The notes: a model not told the origin generated them from the letters alone. A stretch of DNA of 64,000 nt from Streptomyces sp. MST-110588 (GCF_022695595.1 NZ_CP074380.1:1116001-1180000); one strand, 5' to 3'. Numbered from the stretch's first letter, positions 33,202 through 42,454 are shown. A program made the numbers and translations.

Positions 33202-35643
33202 GTGACCCAGGCATCACCGAACGGGCGCCGGGCGCCGGCCCCGGCCGCGCTGGCCACCCTCCACGGCTATCCCCGGCAGGGGCCGGGCCGGGAGCTGAAG
33301 AAGGCCGTCGAGGGCTACTGGTCCGGCGGTACCGACGCCGGGCGACTGCTGGAGACCGCGCGGGAGCTGCGGGCCGGCGTACGGGCCGAACTGCGGGCCG
33401 CGGGCGTCGAGGAGATTCCCACCGGTGACTTCTCGCTGTACGACCATGTGCTGGACACCGCCTGGATGGTGGGCGCCGTCCCGGCCCGGCACCGCGCCGC
33501 GGCCACCGGCGGCCTCGACACCTACTTCGCGATGGCGCGTGGCACCGCCGAGGCCGAACCGCTGGAGATGACCAAGTGGTTCGACACCAACTACCACTAC
33601 CTGGTGCCGGAGTTGAGCGCGGGCACGGTCTTCACCGCCGACTCCCGCAAGCAGGTGGCGGAGTACACCGAGGCGCGGCGGGAGGGGCTGCGGGCCCGTC
33701 CCGTACTGCTGGGCCCCGTCAGTTTCCTGCTGCTGGCCAAGCCCGCGCCGGGCACCGACCCGCACTTCGAGCCGCTGACGCTGCTGGACCGGCTGCTGCC
33801 GGTCTACGCGTCCGTACTGGCCGATCTGCGGGCCGCCGGGGCGCGGTGGGCGCAACTGGACGAGCCGGTGCTCGTCCAGGACCAGCCCCGGTCGGTGCTG
33901 TCCGCCACCGCCCGCGCCTACCGGTTCCTGGGCGCCGCCGCCGACCGGCCCAAGCTGCTGGTGGCCTCCTACTTCGACGCGCTGGGCGAGGCGCTGCGCC
34001 CGCTGGCCGACTCGCCCGTCGAGGGCCTGGCGATGGACTTCACCGGCCCCGCCGCGGCCGACGTGGACGCGCTCGCCGCGATCGGCGGCCTGCCGGGCAA
34101 GCGGCTGGTGGCGGGCGTCGTGGACGGCCGCAACGTCTGGGCAGCGGACCTGGAGAAGGCCCTGGGAACGCTCGCCACCCTGCTCGGGCTGGCCGGGCGG
34201 GTGGACGTCGCGCCCTCCTGCTCGCTGCTGCACGTCCCGCTGGACGTCACCGCCGAACGCGACCTGGACCCGCAGATCGCCCGCTGGCTGTCCTTCGCCC
34301 GGCAGAAGACCGAAGAGGTCGCGCTGCTGGCCCGGGCCCTGAACCAGGGCCGGGACGCCATCGCCCCGCGGCTCGCGGCCAACCGGGCGGCGCTGGCCTC
34401 CCGGGCGGGCTCCGCGCTCGTCCGCGACGACGCCGTACGGGAGCGGGCCGCCGCGGTCACCGCCGCCCAGACCCGCCGCCCCCAGGAGTACCGGGAGCGG
34501 GCCGCGGCCCAGCGCGCCCGGTTCGGCCTGCCGCCGCTGCCGACCACCACCATCGGCTCCTTCCCGCAGACCGGCCGGCTGCGGCGGGCCCGTGCGGAGC
34601 TGCGCTCGGGGCGGATCGACGCCGCCGGGTACCGCTCCCGTATCGCGCAGGAGGTGCGCGAGGTCATCGCCTTCCAGGAGAAGGCGGGGCTGGACGTCCT
34701 GGTGCACGGCGAGCCCGAACGGGGTGACATGGTGCAGTACTTCGCCGAGCGGCTGACCGGCTTCCTGGCCACCCGGCACGGCTGGGTCCAGTCCTACGGC
34801 ACCCGGTACGTGCGTCCGCCGATCCTGGCCGGTGATGTCTGCCGCCCGGCGCCGATGACCCTGGAGTGGACCGGTTTCGCGCAGTCGCTGACCGAGCGCC
34901 CCGTCAAGGGCGTGCTCACCGGGCCGGTGACCATGCTCGCCTGGTCCTTCGTCCGCGACGACCAGCCACTGGCCGACACCGCCCGGCAGGTCGCGCTGGC
35001 CCTGCGCGAGGAGGTCGCCGACCTGGAGGCGGCGGGGACCGGGATCATCCAGGTGGACGAGCCGGCGCTGCGCGAGCTGCTGCCACTGCGCCGCCCGGCG
35101 CACCGGGCCTATCTGGACTGGGCCACCGAGGCGTTCCGGCTGGCGACCTCCGGCGTGCGCGCGGACACCCAGATCCATACGCACATGTGCTACGCCGAGT
35201 TCGGTGACGTGCTGGCCGGCATCGAGGAGCTGGACGCCGATGTGATCAGCCTGGAGGCGGCCCGGTCGCGGATGGCGGTGGCCGGCGAGCTGGCGGCGGC
35301 CGGGTACCCGCGGGCGGCGGGGCCCGGCGTGTACGACATCCACGCGCCGCGGGTGCCGTCCGTGGCACAGATGACGGAGCTGATCGGGCAGGCGCTGCGC
35401 GCGGTGCCCGCCCAGCGGCTGTGGGTCAATCCGGACTGCGGGCTGAAGACCCGCTCGCCGCGGGAGGTGGAACCGGCGCTGGAGCGCATGGTGGCCGCCG
35501 CCCACGCGGTACGGGCCACGCTGCCGGCGGGGACCGGGAACCCTCAGGCCCGTCGGACCCCTCCACCGTCGCCCCGGCCCCTCCCCCGGCCCCCGCCACC
35601 TCCCCGTCGCCGTCCGCTCCCCAGGACTGAGAGGCACCCTTGA
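33202..35643 (+). CDS. metE: Cobalamin-independent methionine synthase
   Basis: Transfers a methyl group from 5-methyltetrahydropteroyl-triglutamate to homocysteine, using zinc. Both barrels are present: N-terminal domain from LHGYPRQGPGRELKKAVEGY and catalytic domain from PTTTIGSFPQTGRLRRAR. Zinc ligands lie in THMCYAEFGD and NPDCGLKTRSPREVEPALER. GTG 33202 follows AGGAGAG. As read, the protein has 813 residues with an Arg/Pro-rich tail of poor codon bias. If one G is missing from 35529-35532 the frame shifts to end at 35630 (809 residues, ending SAPQD) with normal codon bias. Control is by the upstream B12 riboswitch. Confidence 0.95.
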   Translation: MTQASPNGRRAPAPAALATLHGYPRQGPGRELKKAVEGYWSGGTDAGRLLETARELRAGVRAELRAAGVEEIPTGDFSLYDHVLDTAWMVGAVPARHRAAATGGLDTYFAMARGTAEAEPLEMTKWFDTNYHYLVPELSAGTVFTADSRKQVAEYTEARREGLRARPVLLGPVSFLLLAKPAPGTDPHFEPLTLLDRLLPVYASVLADLRAAGARWAQLDEPVLVQDQPRSVLSATARAYRFLGAAADRPKLLVASYFDALGEALRPLADSPVEGLAMDFTGPAAADVDALAAIGGLPGKRLVAGVVDGRNVWAADLEKALGTLATLLGLAGRVDVAPSCSLLHVPLDVTAERDLDPQIARWLSFARQKTEEVALLARALNQGRDAIAPRLAANRAALASRAGSALVRDDAVRERAAAVTAAQTRRPQEYRERAAAQRARFGLPPLPTTTIGSFPQTGRLRRARAELRSGRIDAAGYRSRIAQEVREVIAFQEKAGLDVLVHGEPERGDMVQYFAERLTGFLATRHGWVQSYGTRYVRPPILAGDVCRPAPMTLEWTGFAQSLTERPVKGVLTGPVTMLAWSFVRDDQPLADTARQVALALREEVADLEAAGTGIIQVDEPALRELLPLRRPAHRAYLDWATEAFRLATSGVRADTQIHTHMCYAEFGDVLAGIEELDADVISLEAARSRMAVAGELAAAGYPRAAGPGVYDIHAPRVPSVAQMTELIGQALRAVPAQRLWVNPDCGLKTRSPREVEPALERMVAAAHAVRATLPAGTGNPQARRTPPPSPRPLPRPPPPPRRRPLPRTERHP

Positions 35644-36062
35644 GCACCGATCTCTCCTTCGGCCCGGCCCACAAGGCCCCGGCCGACTCCGCCGTCACCC
35701 TCGCGCACATCATGAGCGAGCAGGACACGAATCTTTACGGCACCGTGCACGGCGGCGCGGTGATGCGGCTGGTGGACGACGCCGCGGCAGCGGCGGCCGG
35801 CCGGCACGCGGACGGGCCCGCGGTGACCGCCTCCGTCGACGCGATGACCTTCCACGCGCCGGTACGGGCCGGTGACCTGCTGACCGTCAGCGCGGCCGTC
35901 GAGCAGGTGGGCCGTACCTCGATGGTCGTGGCGGTACGGGTGACCGCCGAGCGCTGGAACTCCTCGGGCCCCACGGCCCAAGTGGCCACCGCCCGACTGA
36001 CGTTCGTCGCCGTCGACGCGGACGGGCTGCCCCGGCACGTACCGATGCTGAGGACGCCGTGA
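35640..36062 (+). CDS. Hotdog-fold acyl-CoA thioesterase
   Basis: 140 residues. LAHIMSEQDTNLYGTVHGGAVMRLVDDAAA is the YciA/cytoplasmic acyl-CoA hydrolase signature, with Asn and Gly at the active site, and SVDAMTFHAPVRAGDLLTVS is the second half of the hotdog. It hydrolyses acyl-CoA esters to free acid and CoA; chain preference is unknown. The start is TTG at 35640 with GAGAGG upstream, nearly touching the metE end, so the two may be co-transcribed. That would place it under the B12 riboswitch if transcripts run on. Confidence 0.87.
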   Translation: MSTDLSFGPAHKAPADSAVTLAHIMSEQDTNLYGTVHGGAVMRLVDDAAAAAAGRHADGPAVTASVDAMTFHAPVRAGDLLTVSAAVEQVGRTSMVVAVRVTAERWNSSGPTAQVATARLTFVAVDADGLPRHVPMLRTP

Positions 36063-36233
36063 GGCCGTGGCGCCGTGGGGCTGTGCGGCCGTGACTTGGT
36101 AAGGCCGCGTACGGAAGCGGTACCGGGCCTCACCACCGGCAACGGGGACCGGGTGCCGAAGTGGTCTGCCCGGCCGCTTCGGCGCCCCCGCCTGCTCGTC
36201 GCCGGGCCACGGTGCGCGGGCGCCGGGCGGCGT

Positions 36234-36289
36234 GATCTGATCGGTGAGCTGCTCCACCTGTGAGCCGCTCACCGACCACCCATCAGATC
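36234..36289 (+). promoter_or_regulatory. 16-bp hairpin in the leader of the DUF1444 gene
   Basis: GATCTGAT and CGGTGAGC (36234-36249) pair with GCTCACCG (36267-36274) and ATCAGATC (36282-36289), with a 7-nt bulge on one side. It ends 14 bp before the start codon and includes the region that could pair with a ribosome site. Confidence 0.5.
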
Positions 36290-36303
36290 CCGAGGAACTG
36301 CGA

Positions 36304-36977
36304 ATGAGCGACCTGTCAGCCCGCACCGGCCACAGCGGTGCCCCCGACCCCCTGCGCAGCGTGTACCTGCGGCTGGTCGCCGAGGAGTCGATACCCGAGG
36401 AAGCACGAGGGCAGTTCAGCCACCTGCGGCCACTGGCCACGGACCTCCTCGCGGGCATCGCCCTGGACACCCCTGAGAACGTCCGCGTCCTCAGTGACCG
36501 CGACGTGGCCCTCGTCGCGTGGGACACCCTCGTGGCCGCCGCGCGTACCAACCTGCTCAGTGAGCCGGTCAATTACGACACCGTCGATCTCCCCGGTGGC
36601 GCGGTCCTCCACATCCTCGGCCATCCGGAGTCGGTGTTCGCGGCCAGCAAGGTGCTCGTCTTCGAAGAGGCGGTGCGGGCCGCCGGCGGCCCCGGGATAC
36701 CGGACGAGGGTGTGCTGCTGGTCGTCCCGAACCGGCACAACCTCGTGTTCTACCCGCTCACCGACGAGCACGTGGGCGAGGCCGTCAACGCCTTGGCGCA
36801 GTTCGGGCAGGGCGCCTACGAGGACGGCCCCGGACGCCTGTCCCCCGGGTGTTCTGGTGGCGCGCCGGCACCCTGACGTCGATCACGCTCGTCGACCAGG
36901 AGAGCCGGACGATGCGGATCGCCCCGCCCGACGAACTCATGACGATCATGCGTCGCCTGGCCGGCACCGCCGGCTGA
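36304..36977 (+). CDS. DUF1444-like protein, frameshifted near the 3' end
   Basis: Frame-corrected length is 224 residues. LSDRDVALVAWDTLVAAART, VLHILGHPESVFAASKVLVF and GVLLVVPNRHNLVFYPLTDE recall DUF1444-type proteins of unknown function. In the visible frame the protein ends early at 36874. The correct tail (VFWWRAGTLTSITLVDQESR, ending RRLAGTAG) lies in another frame; one extra C in the run 36841-36845 restores it. A 13-bp terminator directly after 36977 supports that end. The start is ATG 36304 with GAGG upstream. Confidence 0.6.
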
Positions 36978-36982
36978 CAGGG

Positions 36983-37012
36983 CCGTGCCCGGCTCCCGCG
37001 AGCCGGGCACGG
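36983..37012 (+). terminator. Terminator after the DUF1444 gene
   Basis: A perfect 13-bp stem (CCGTGCCCGGCTC) with loop CCGC begins 6 bp past the corrected stop codon at 36975-36977. Confidence 0.7.
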
Positions 37013-37034
37013 ACACGGACATGGGCACGGACGG

Positions 37035-37232
37035 CTAGGGAAGGTACCTTTCCAGCGCGGCGACGCCCTTTTCCTCGATCAGCCGCACCGCCCGTTCGAG
37101 CCGCTCGGGGGTCACGTCGCGGCCCGACACCCGCACCAGGTCCTCGGCGTCGAACGGTCGCTCCCCGCCCGTGTAAAGGCGGGCCGGCCTGGGCGCGGCC
37201 TCGGGAGTCGTCCCATCCGATGGCTCCTGCAT
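37035..37232 (-). CDS. Small hypothetical protein
   Basis: 65 residues from ATG 37232 (MQEPSDGTTPEAAPRPARLY), with GAGGTG nine bases upstream; a start at 37280 would add 16 residues. The C-terminal half (FDAEDLVRVSGRDVTPERLE, VRLIEEKGVAALERYLP) is a predicted helix-rich unit. I recognise no domain. Codon bias is typical of the genome. It is followed at the 3' side by the shared terminator at 36983-37012. Confidence 0.5.
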   Translation of the reverse strand: MQEPSDGTTPEAAPRPARLYTGGERPFDAEDLVRVSGRDVTPERLERAVRLIEEKGVAALERYLP

Positions 37233-37376
37233 GTCTTTCACCTCATCGTCGCGAAGCTGCTTACCAGCACCCTCCCTCAAGGCTCACGCGCACGAGATGC
37301 CCACATCGTGCGCAGCACGGGAAAATTGCGCCACCCGGGTGAATCCGTCCGGTCCGCGAGCCGCCGGGGCCGGGCG

Positions 37377-39161
37377 CTACTTCGCCGGCGGGGCGATCTT
37401 GTCCACCAGCGACGGGTTCTCCTTCAGCCAGGCCCGTACGCCGTCCTGCTCATGGCCCTCGCCCGCGTCCTTGATCTCGTTCTCCAGGCTGGTGAGCTGC
37501 TTCTCGTCCAGGTGGAAGTTCTTCATCCACCGCGCGACCTCGGGTTCGTCGCGGGAGAAGCCCTTGCGGCCCAGGAGGTGCAGGCCGTCACCGGTGCCGA
37601 AGGCGCCCTTGGGGTCCTTGAGCTTGGTGAGCCGGTACTTGTCGTACGCCCAGTGCGGCGACCACAGGGTGACGGCGACCGGCTTCTTCGCCGCGTACGC
37701 GCGGTCCAGTTCGGCGAGCATGGAGGCGGTGCTGGCCTCGGTGAGCTTGAACTCGTCCGCCAGGCCGTACTGCTTCTGCACCGTGTCCTTGTAGATCTTC
37801 ATCTCGCCGGCGCCCGGCTCGATGCCGATGACCTTGCCGCCGAACCGGTCCGCCTTGCCCTTGAGGTCCTCCAGGGACGTGACGTCCTTGACGTAGGAGG
37901 GGACCGCGATCTCCAGGGAGGTCTTGTCGTACCAGGTGCCGAGATCCTCCAGCTTCTCGCGGTACTTCTCGTAGTACGCGGCGTGGGTCGTCGGCAGCCA
38001 GGCGTTGGTCTGGACGTCGATGTCCCCGCGGGCCTGGCCGGTGAAGAGGGCCCCGGCCTCCAGGGGCTGTGCCTTGGGCCGGTAGCCGCGCCGTTCGAGG
38101 ATCTCCTTCCACAGGTACGTGGTGGCCTTGCCCTCGTCCCAGTTGACGTACCCGATGGTGATGGGGCGGCCGGCGCCGCTGCCCGTACCGCCGTCCTTGC
38201 CGAAGACGCCCAGGCCCCCCGCCACCAGCGCCAGCACGATCACGCCGGCCATCGCGACCGGGGTGGCGGGCTTCCAGCGCAGGAAGCCCGCCTTGCCGAG
38301 CGCGGCCTGCGCCTTGGCCAGTGCGCGCCGGCCCAGCGGCGAGACCCGCTGGTTGAGGGCGCCGGTCATCCGGTCCAGGTACATGGCCAGGATGACGACC
38401 GCCAGGCCCGCCTCGGAGCCCAGGGCCACGTCCACGGAGCTGATCGCGTTGTAGACGGAGGCGCCCAGACCGCCGCCGCCGACCATGCCGGCGATGACGA
38501 CCATGGACAGGGCGAGCATGATGACCTGGTTGACGCCGGCCATGATCGTGGGCAGCGCGAGCGGAAGCTGGACGCGCAGCAGCGTACGGCGCGGGTGGGT
38601 GCCGAACGCCTCGGCCGCCTCGACCAGTTCCCCGTCGACCTGCCGGATGCCCAGCTCGGTCATGCGCACGGCGGGCGGCATGGCGAAGACGATGGTCGCC
38701 ATGATGCCGGGCACCACGCCGATGCCGAAGAAGAGGATGCCGGGGATGAGGTAGACCATCGCCGGCATGGTCTGCATCAGGTCCAGGGCCGGGCGCAGCA
38801 CGCCGCTGACGGCCCGGCTGCGGGAGGCCCAGATGCCCAGCGGAACCGCGAGCACGATGGTGATCAGGCAGGCGACGAGCACCAGCGAGAGCGATTCCAT
38901 GGTGGCGCCCCACTGCTCGACCGAGTCGATCAGCGCGAAGCCGGCGAAGGTCAGCACGGCCGCCGGCAGCCCGCGCAGCCACCACGCGAGCACCGCGAAG
39001 ATGCCGGCGAGCAGCAGGGGTTCGGGGGCGGCGAGCACCGCGTGGATCGCGTCGTACAGCCCGGTGAAGACGGTGGAGACGGCGTCGAAGAGCCAGGCGA
39101 GGTGGTCGCGGAGCCAGTCCACCGCGGAGCTGACCCAGGAGCCGAGAGTGATCCTAGGCAC
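37377..39161 (-). CDS. Betaine/choline-type ABC transporter permease fused to its binding protein
   Basis: 594 residues. Residues 1-280 are a ProW/OpuAB-type permease with about six helices and the ABC-coupling loop (EAAEAFGTHPRRTLLRVQLP). After a further helix (VAMAGVIVLALVAGGLGVFG), residues ~325-594 are a substrate-binding domain (ITIGYVNWDEGKATTYLWKE, WLPTTHAAYYEKYREKLEDL), with Trp/Tyr residues that would cage a quaternary amine such as glycine betaine. Such fusions anchor the receptor outside the membrane. GTG 39161 overlaps the ATPase gene by 8 bp. Likely osmoprotectant import. Confidence 0.92.
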   Translation of the reverse strand: MPRITLGSWVSSAVDWLRDHLAWLFDAVSTVFTGLYDAIHAVLAAPEPLLLAGIFAVLAWWLRGLPAAVLTFAGFALIDSVEQWGATMESLSLVLVACLITIVLAVPLGIWASRSRAVSGVLRPALDLMQTMPAMVYLIPGILFFGIGVVPGIMATIVFAMPPAVRMTELGIRQVDGELVEAAEAFGTHPRRTLLRVQLPLALPTIMAGVNQVIMLALSMVVIAGMVGGGGLGASVYNAISSVDVALGSEAGLAVVILAMYLDRMTGALNQRVSPLGRRALAKAQAALGKAGFLRWKPATPVAMAGVIVLALVAGGLGVFGKDGGTGSGAGRPITIGYVNWDEGKATTYLWKEILERRGYRPKAQPLEAGALFTGQARGDIDVQTNAWLPTTHAAYYEKYREKLEDLGTWYDKTSLEIAVPSYVKDVTSLEDLKGKADRFGGKVIGIEPGAGEMKIYKDTVQKQYGLADEFKLTEASTASMLAELDRAYAAKKPVAVTLWSPHWAYDKYRLTKLKDPKGAFGTGDGLHLLGRKGFSRDEPEVARWMKNFHLDEKQLTSLENEIKDAGEGHEQDGVRAWLKENPSLVDKIAPPAK

Positions 39162-40323
39162 CGGCGGTCACCTTGCCCTCGGACGCGCCGGCTTCCGGCC
39201 CGGGAACGCTCGCGGCCCTTGGTACGGCGGCGGTGCCGGCAACGGTCTCGGCCTTCTTCGTCGGTTCGCCCAGGACCGCGAGCAGCCGGCCCGCCGGTAC
39301 GGCACCGACGAGCCGCCCCGCGGCGTCGGTCACGGCGACCGGGACCGGGCTGGAGGCGCAGGCCGTGAACAGCTCGCTCAGGGGGGTGTCGGGGCGCACC
39401 GTGGCGGGCGCCGCGGCCAGGAACTCCTCGGCCGTACGTATCTCCTGGCCCGCGCCGGTCGTGGTGCCCGGCACCGTGTCGGGGTCGGCCATGATCGCCC
39501 CGGCGGTCAGCACCCGGGAGCGGTCCACGTCCTGGATGAAGGAGGCGACGTAGTCGTCGGCCGGGGTGAGCAGGATGTCCTCGGCGGTGCCGGTCTGCAC
39601 GATCCGGCCGTCCCGCATCACGGCGATCCGGTCGCCCAGCCGCATGGCCTCGTTCAGGTCGTGGGTGATGAAGACGATGGTCTTCTTCAGGGTCTTCTGG
39701 AGGTCCAGGAGCTGGTCTTGCATGTCGCGGCGGATCAGCGGGTCCAGGGCACTGAAGGACTCGTCCATCAGCAGCAGGTCCGCGTCGGTGGCCAGCGCGC
39801 GGGCCAGGCCCACCCGCTGCTGCATACCGCCGGACAGCTCGTCCGGCCAGGATTTCTCCCAGCCCTTGAGGCCGGCCAGTTCCAGGGCCTGGGCGGCGCG
39901 CCGTTCCCTTTCGGCCTTCGGCAGGCCGCGTACCTCCAGCCCGTACGCGGCGTTCTCCAGCACGCTGCGGTGCGGGAAGAGCGCGAAGTGCTGGAAGACC
40001 ATGGAGATCCTGCGGGAGCGGACCTCGCGCAGTTCCCGCTCGCTGAGCGAGGTCAGGTCCTGGCCGTCGAACCGGACGCATCCGGCGGTCGGCTCCAGCA
40101 GCCCGTTCAGGGTGCGCAGCAGGGTGGACTTGCCGGATCCGGACAGACCCATGACAACGAAGATCTGGCCCTCCTCCACGGAGAACGACGCGTCGATCAC
40201 CGCGGCGGTGGTGCCGTCGGCCCGCAGCTCCGCGCGGCTCGCGCCGCCTTCGATCCGTCGTACCGCGTCCTCGGGTCGTCTGCCGAACACTTTGTAGACG
40301 TGTTCGGCTTGCAGCCTGGGCAC
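39154..40323 (-). CDS. Betaine/proline-type ABC transporter ATP-binding protein with CBS-like tail
   Basis: 389 residues. Walker A is MGLSGSGKSTLLRTLNG, signature LSGGMQQRVGLARAL, and Walker B LLLMDESFSALDPL. The N-terminal extension (EHVYKVFGRRPEDAVRRIEG) and HFALFPHRSVLENAAYGLEV are typical of ProV/OpuAA ATPases. After residue ~270 a CBS-type domain follows (FIQDVDRSRVLTAGAIMADP, DAAGRLVGAVPAGRLLAVLG), an ionic-strength sensor in OpuA. Start GTG 40323 is chosen for spacing from GAGAGG; GTG 40329 is possible. First gene of a two-gene operon with the fused permease. Confidence 0.92.
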   Translation of the reverse strand: MPRLQAEHVYKVFGRRPEDAVRRIEGGASRAELRADGTTAAVIDASFSVEEGQIFVVMGLSGSGKSTLLRTLNGLLEPTAGCVRFDGQDLTSLSERELREVRSRRISMVFQHFALFPHRSVLENAAYGLEVRGLPKAERERRAAQALELAGLKGWEKSWPDELSGGMQQRVGLARALATDADLLLMDESFSALDPLIRRDMQDQLLDLQKTLKKTIVFITHDLNEAMRLGDRIAVMRDGRIVQTGTAEDILLTPADDYVASFIQDVDRSRVLTAGAIMADPDTVPGTTTGAGQEIRTAEEFLAAAPATVRPDTPLSELFTACASSPVPVAVTDAAGRLVGAVPAGRLLAVLGEPTKKAETVAGTAAVPRAASVPGPEAGASEGKVTAGA

Positions 40324-40539
40324 ATACACCTCTCGACTTGTACGGGGAACGACCCGGCTCCCCCGTGGGCAGGTCGTGGCGCGGCACGGGTTCCGCCCGT
40401 CTTCACCGGTGGGCGGCGAGATCGCCTGTCCACCGGGGCCGTTCCGGCCGCGCGCCTGCCCCCCTTCCCGGAAACCAAACGCAACAGTGGCCCACCTCAC
40501 AACGGCGGCGCGTGGGGGACGTACGGCATCATTCGGGGT

Positions 40540-41499
40540 GTGACTCGACGCCTGATGCTCCTGGACACCGCCTCCCTGTACTTCCGCGCGTACTTCGGCG
40601 TGCCGGAATCGGTCAGGGCTCCCGACGGCACGCCGGTCAACGCGGTGCGCGGCCTGCTGGACTTCATCGCCCGCCTCGTCCAGGACCACCGGCCCGATGA
40701 CCTGGTGGCCTGCATGGACGCCGACTGGCGCCCGCAGTGGCGGGTCGATCTGATCCCCTCCTACAAGGCGCACCGGGTGGCCGGGGGCGCGGCCCAGCCG
40801 CAGGACGGGGCCGAGCCGGGCACGGCGGACAGCCACGGCACGCCCGAGGAAGAGGTGCCCGACACCCTCTCCCCGCAGATCCCGGTGATCGAGGAGGTGC
40901 TCGACGCGATCGGCATCGCCCGGGTCGGGGCGGCGGGCTACGAGGCCGACGACGTCATCGGCACCCTGACCGCCCGGGCGAGGGGCCCGGTGGACATCGT
41001 CACCGGCGACCGGGACCTCTTCCAGCTCGTGGACGACGGGCGCGGGGTGCGCGTCCTGTATCCGCTCAAGGGCGTGGGCACGCTCCAGATGACGGACGAG
41101 GCGCTGCTGCGCGAGAAGTACGGCGTGGACGGCGCGGGCTACGCGGACCTGGCGCTGCTGCGCGGTGACGCCAGCGACGGCCTGCCGGGGGTGCCCGGGA
41201 TCGGCGAGAAGACCGCCGCCAAGCTGCTGTCCGTCTACCGGGACCTGGCCGGGATCATGGCCGCGGTCGACGACCCGGCGGCCAGGCTCACCCCTTCGCA
41301 GCGCAAGCGGCTGACCGAGGCCCGCCCGTACATCGAGGTGGCGCCGAAGGTCGTGCGGGTCGCGACGGACGTGGGGCTGCCGGAGTTCGGCGCGGCGCTG
41401 CCCACCGGGCCGGCCGACCCCGAGCGCCTGGAAGCGCTCGCCGGGCGGTGGGGTTTGGGCGGGTCTTTGCAGAGGCTGCTGGCCGCTCTCGGCGGCTGA
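40540..41499 (+). CDS. 5'-3' exonuclease (FEN/PolI N-terminal domain type)
   Basis: 319 residues from GTG 40540. LMLLDTASLYFRAYFGVPES and LVACMDADWRPQWRVDLIPSYKAHR (split over two motifs) start the PIN-like domain. YEADDVIGTLTARARG and VDIVTGDRDLFQLVDD carry the metal-binding acids. LLRGDASDGLPGVPGIGEKTAAKLL is the helix-hairpin-helix that grips DNA. It lacks a polymerase domain, like ExoIX-type enzymes, and probably removes flaps or primers. It is divergent from the betaine transporter genes, in a 216-bp gap with no other feature I can see. Confidence 0.9.
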   Translation: MTRRLMLLDTASLYFRAYFGVPESVRAPDGTPVNAVRGLLDFIARLVQDHRPDDLVACMDADWRPQWRVDLIPSYKAHRVAGGAAQPQDGAEPGTADSHGTPEEEVPDTLSPQIPVIEEVLDAIGIARVGAAGYEADDVIGTLTARARGPVDIVTGDRDLFQLVDDGRGVRVLYPLKGVGTLQMTDEALLREKYGVDGAGYADLALLRGDASDGLPGVPGIGEKTAAKLLSVYRDLAGIMAAVDDPAARLTPSQRKRLTEARPYIEVAPKVVRVATDVGLPEFGAALPTGPADPERLEALAGRWGLGGSLQRLLAALGG

Positions 41500-41503
41500 G
41501 CTG

Positions 41504-41522
41504 TTAGGTTAGGTATGCCTAA
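41504..41522 (+). promoter_or_regulatory. Iron box (DmdR/IdeR operator)
   Basis: TTAGGTTAGGTATGCCTAA matches the 19-bp actinobacterial iron-box consensus at nearly every position. It lies 38 bp before the siderophore-interacting protein gene and would repress it when Fe2+ is plentiful. Confidence 0.88.
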
Positions 41523-41560
41523 CCAATATCGTGCTCATGACCGCATCAGGGGAGATCGCC

Positions 41561-42421
41561 GTGGCAGAAGAGCGTCCGGCCCGTAAACAGCCCAAGCTCC
41601 ACCGTGGGCGGGTGACACGCACCGAACAGCTCACCCCGCACATGGTGCGGGTGATGCTCGGCGGCGAGGGCCTGGCGGAGTTCGCCGCGGGCGACTACAC
41701 CGACCATTACGTCAAGCTGGTCTTCCCGCTGCCCGGGGTGAGCTATCCGCAGCCGTTCGACATGGGGCGGATCCGCGCGGAGATGCCGCGCGACCAGTGG
41801 CCCAGGACCCGTACGTACACCGTACGCAACTGGGATGCCGAGGCACGCGAGCTGGCGGTCGACTTCGTGGTGCACGGCGACGAGGGACTGGCGGGCCCGT
41901 GGGCCGCGCGGGTGCAGCCCGGCGAGGAGATCTACTTCATGGGCCCGGGCGGCGCCTACGCCCCCTCCCCCGACGCCGACTGGCATCTGCTCGCGGGTGA
42001 CGAGAGCGCGCTGCCGGCCATCGCCGCCGCGCTCGCCCGCGTCCCGGCGGGTGCGCCCGTCCACGCCTTCATCGAGGTGGCGGGCCCCGAGGAGGAACAG
42101 AAGCTGGAGGCTGCGGACAGCGCCGCGATCCACTGGCTGCACCGGGGCGACGCTCCGGTCGGCAGCCGGCTGGTCGAGGCCGTACGGGCCCTGGAGTTCC
42201 CGGCCGGCCGGCAGGTGCAGGCGTTCGTCCACGGCGAGGCGGGGTTCGTCAAGGAACTGCGCCGGCTGCTGCGCGTCGAGCGCGACGTACCGCGCGAGGC
42301 GCTGTCGATCTCCGGCTACTGGCGCCGCGGCCATGACGAGGACGGCTGGCAGGCTTCCAAGCGGGAGTGGAACCAGCAGATCGAGGCCGAGCAGGAGAAG
42401 CCGGCACCGCCGGCCTCCTGA
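41561..42421 (+). CDS. Siderophore-interacting protein (FAD-dependent ferric reductase)
   Basis: 286 residues. The FAD domain is about 10-140 (VTRTEQLTPHMVRVMLGGEG, RTRTYTVRNWDAEARELAVD, with GPGGAYAPSPDADWHLLAGD at the domain border), followed by the SIP C-terminal domain (HAFIEVAGPEEEQKLEAADS, SISGYWRRGHDEDGWQASKR). It releases iron from ferric siderophores in the cytoplasm. GTG 41561 is preceded by GGGGAG; upstream starts at 41531 and 41537 lack a good site. Regulated by the iron box just upstream. No siderophore genes are adjacent. Confidence 0.92.
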   Translation: MAEERPARKQPKLHRGRVTRTEQLTPHMVRVMLGGEGLAEFAAGDYTDHYVKLVFPLPGVSYPQPFDMGRIRAEMPRDQWPRTRTYTVRNWDAEARELAVDFVVHGDEGLAGPWAARVQPGEEIYFMGPGGAYAPSPDADWHLLAGDESALPAIAAALARVPAGAPVHAFIEVAGPEEEQKLEAADSAAIHWLHRGDAPVGSRLVEAVRALEFPAGRQVQAFVHGEAGFVKELRRLLRVERDVPREALSISGYWRRGHDEDGWQASKREWNQQIEAEQEKPAPPAS

Positions 42422-42454
42422 CCCCAAGGCGCCCAGGGCGCCCGCGCGGACGGC

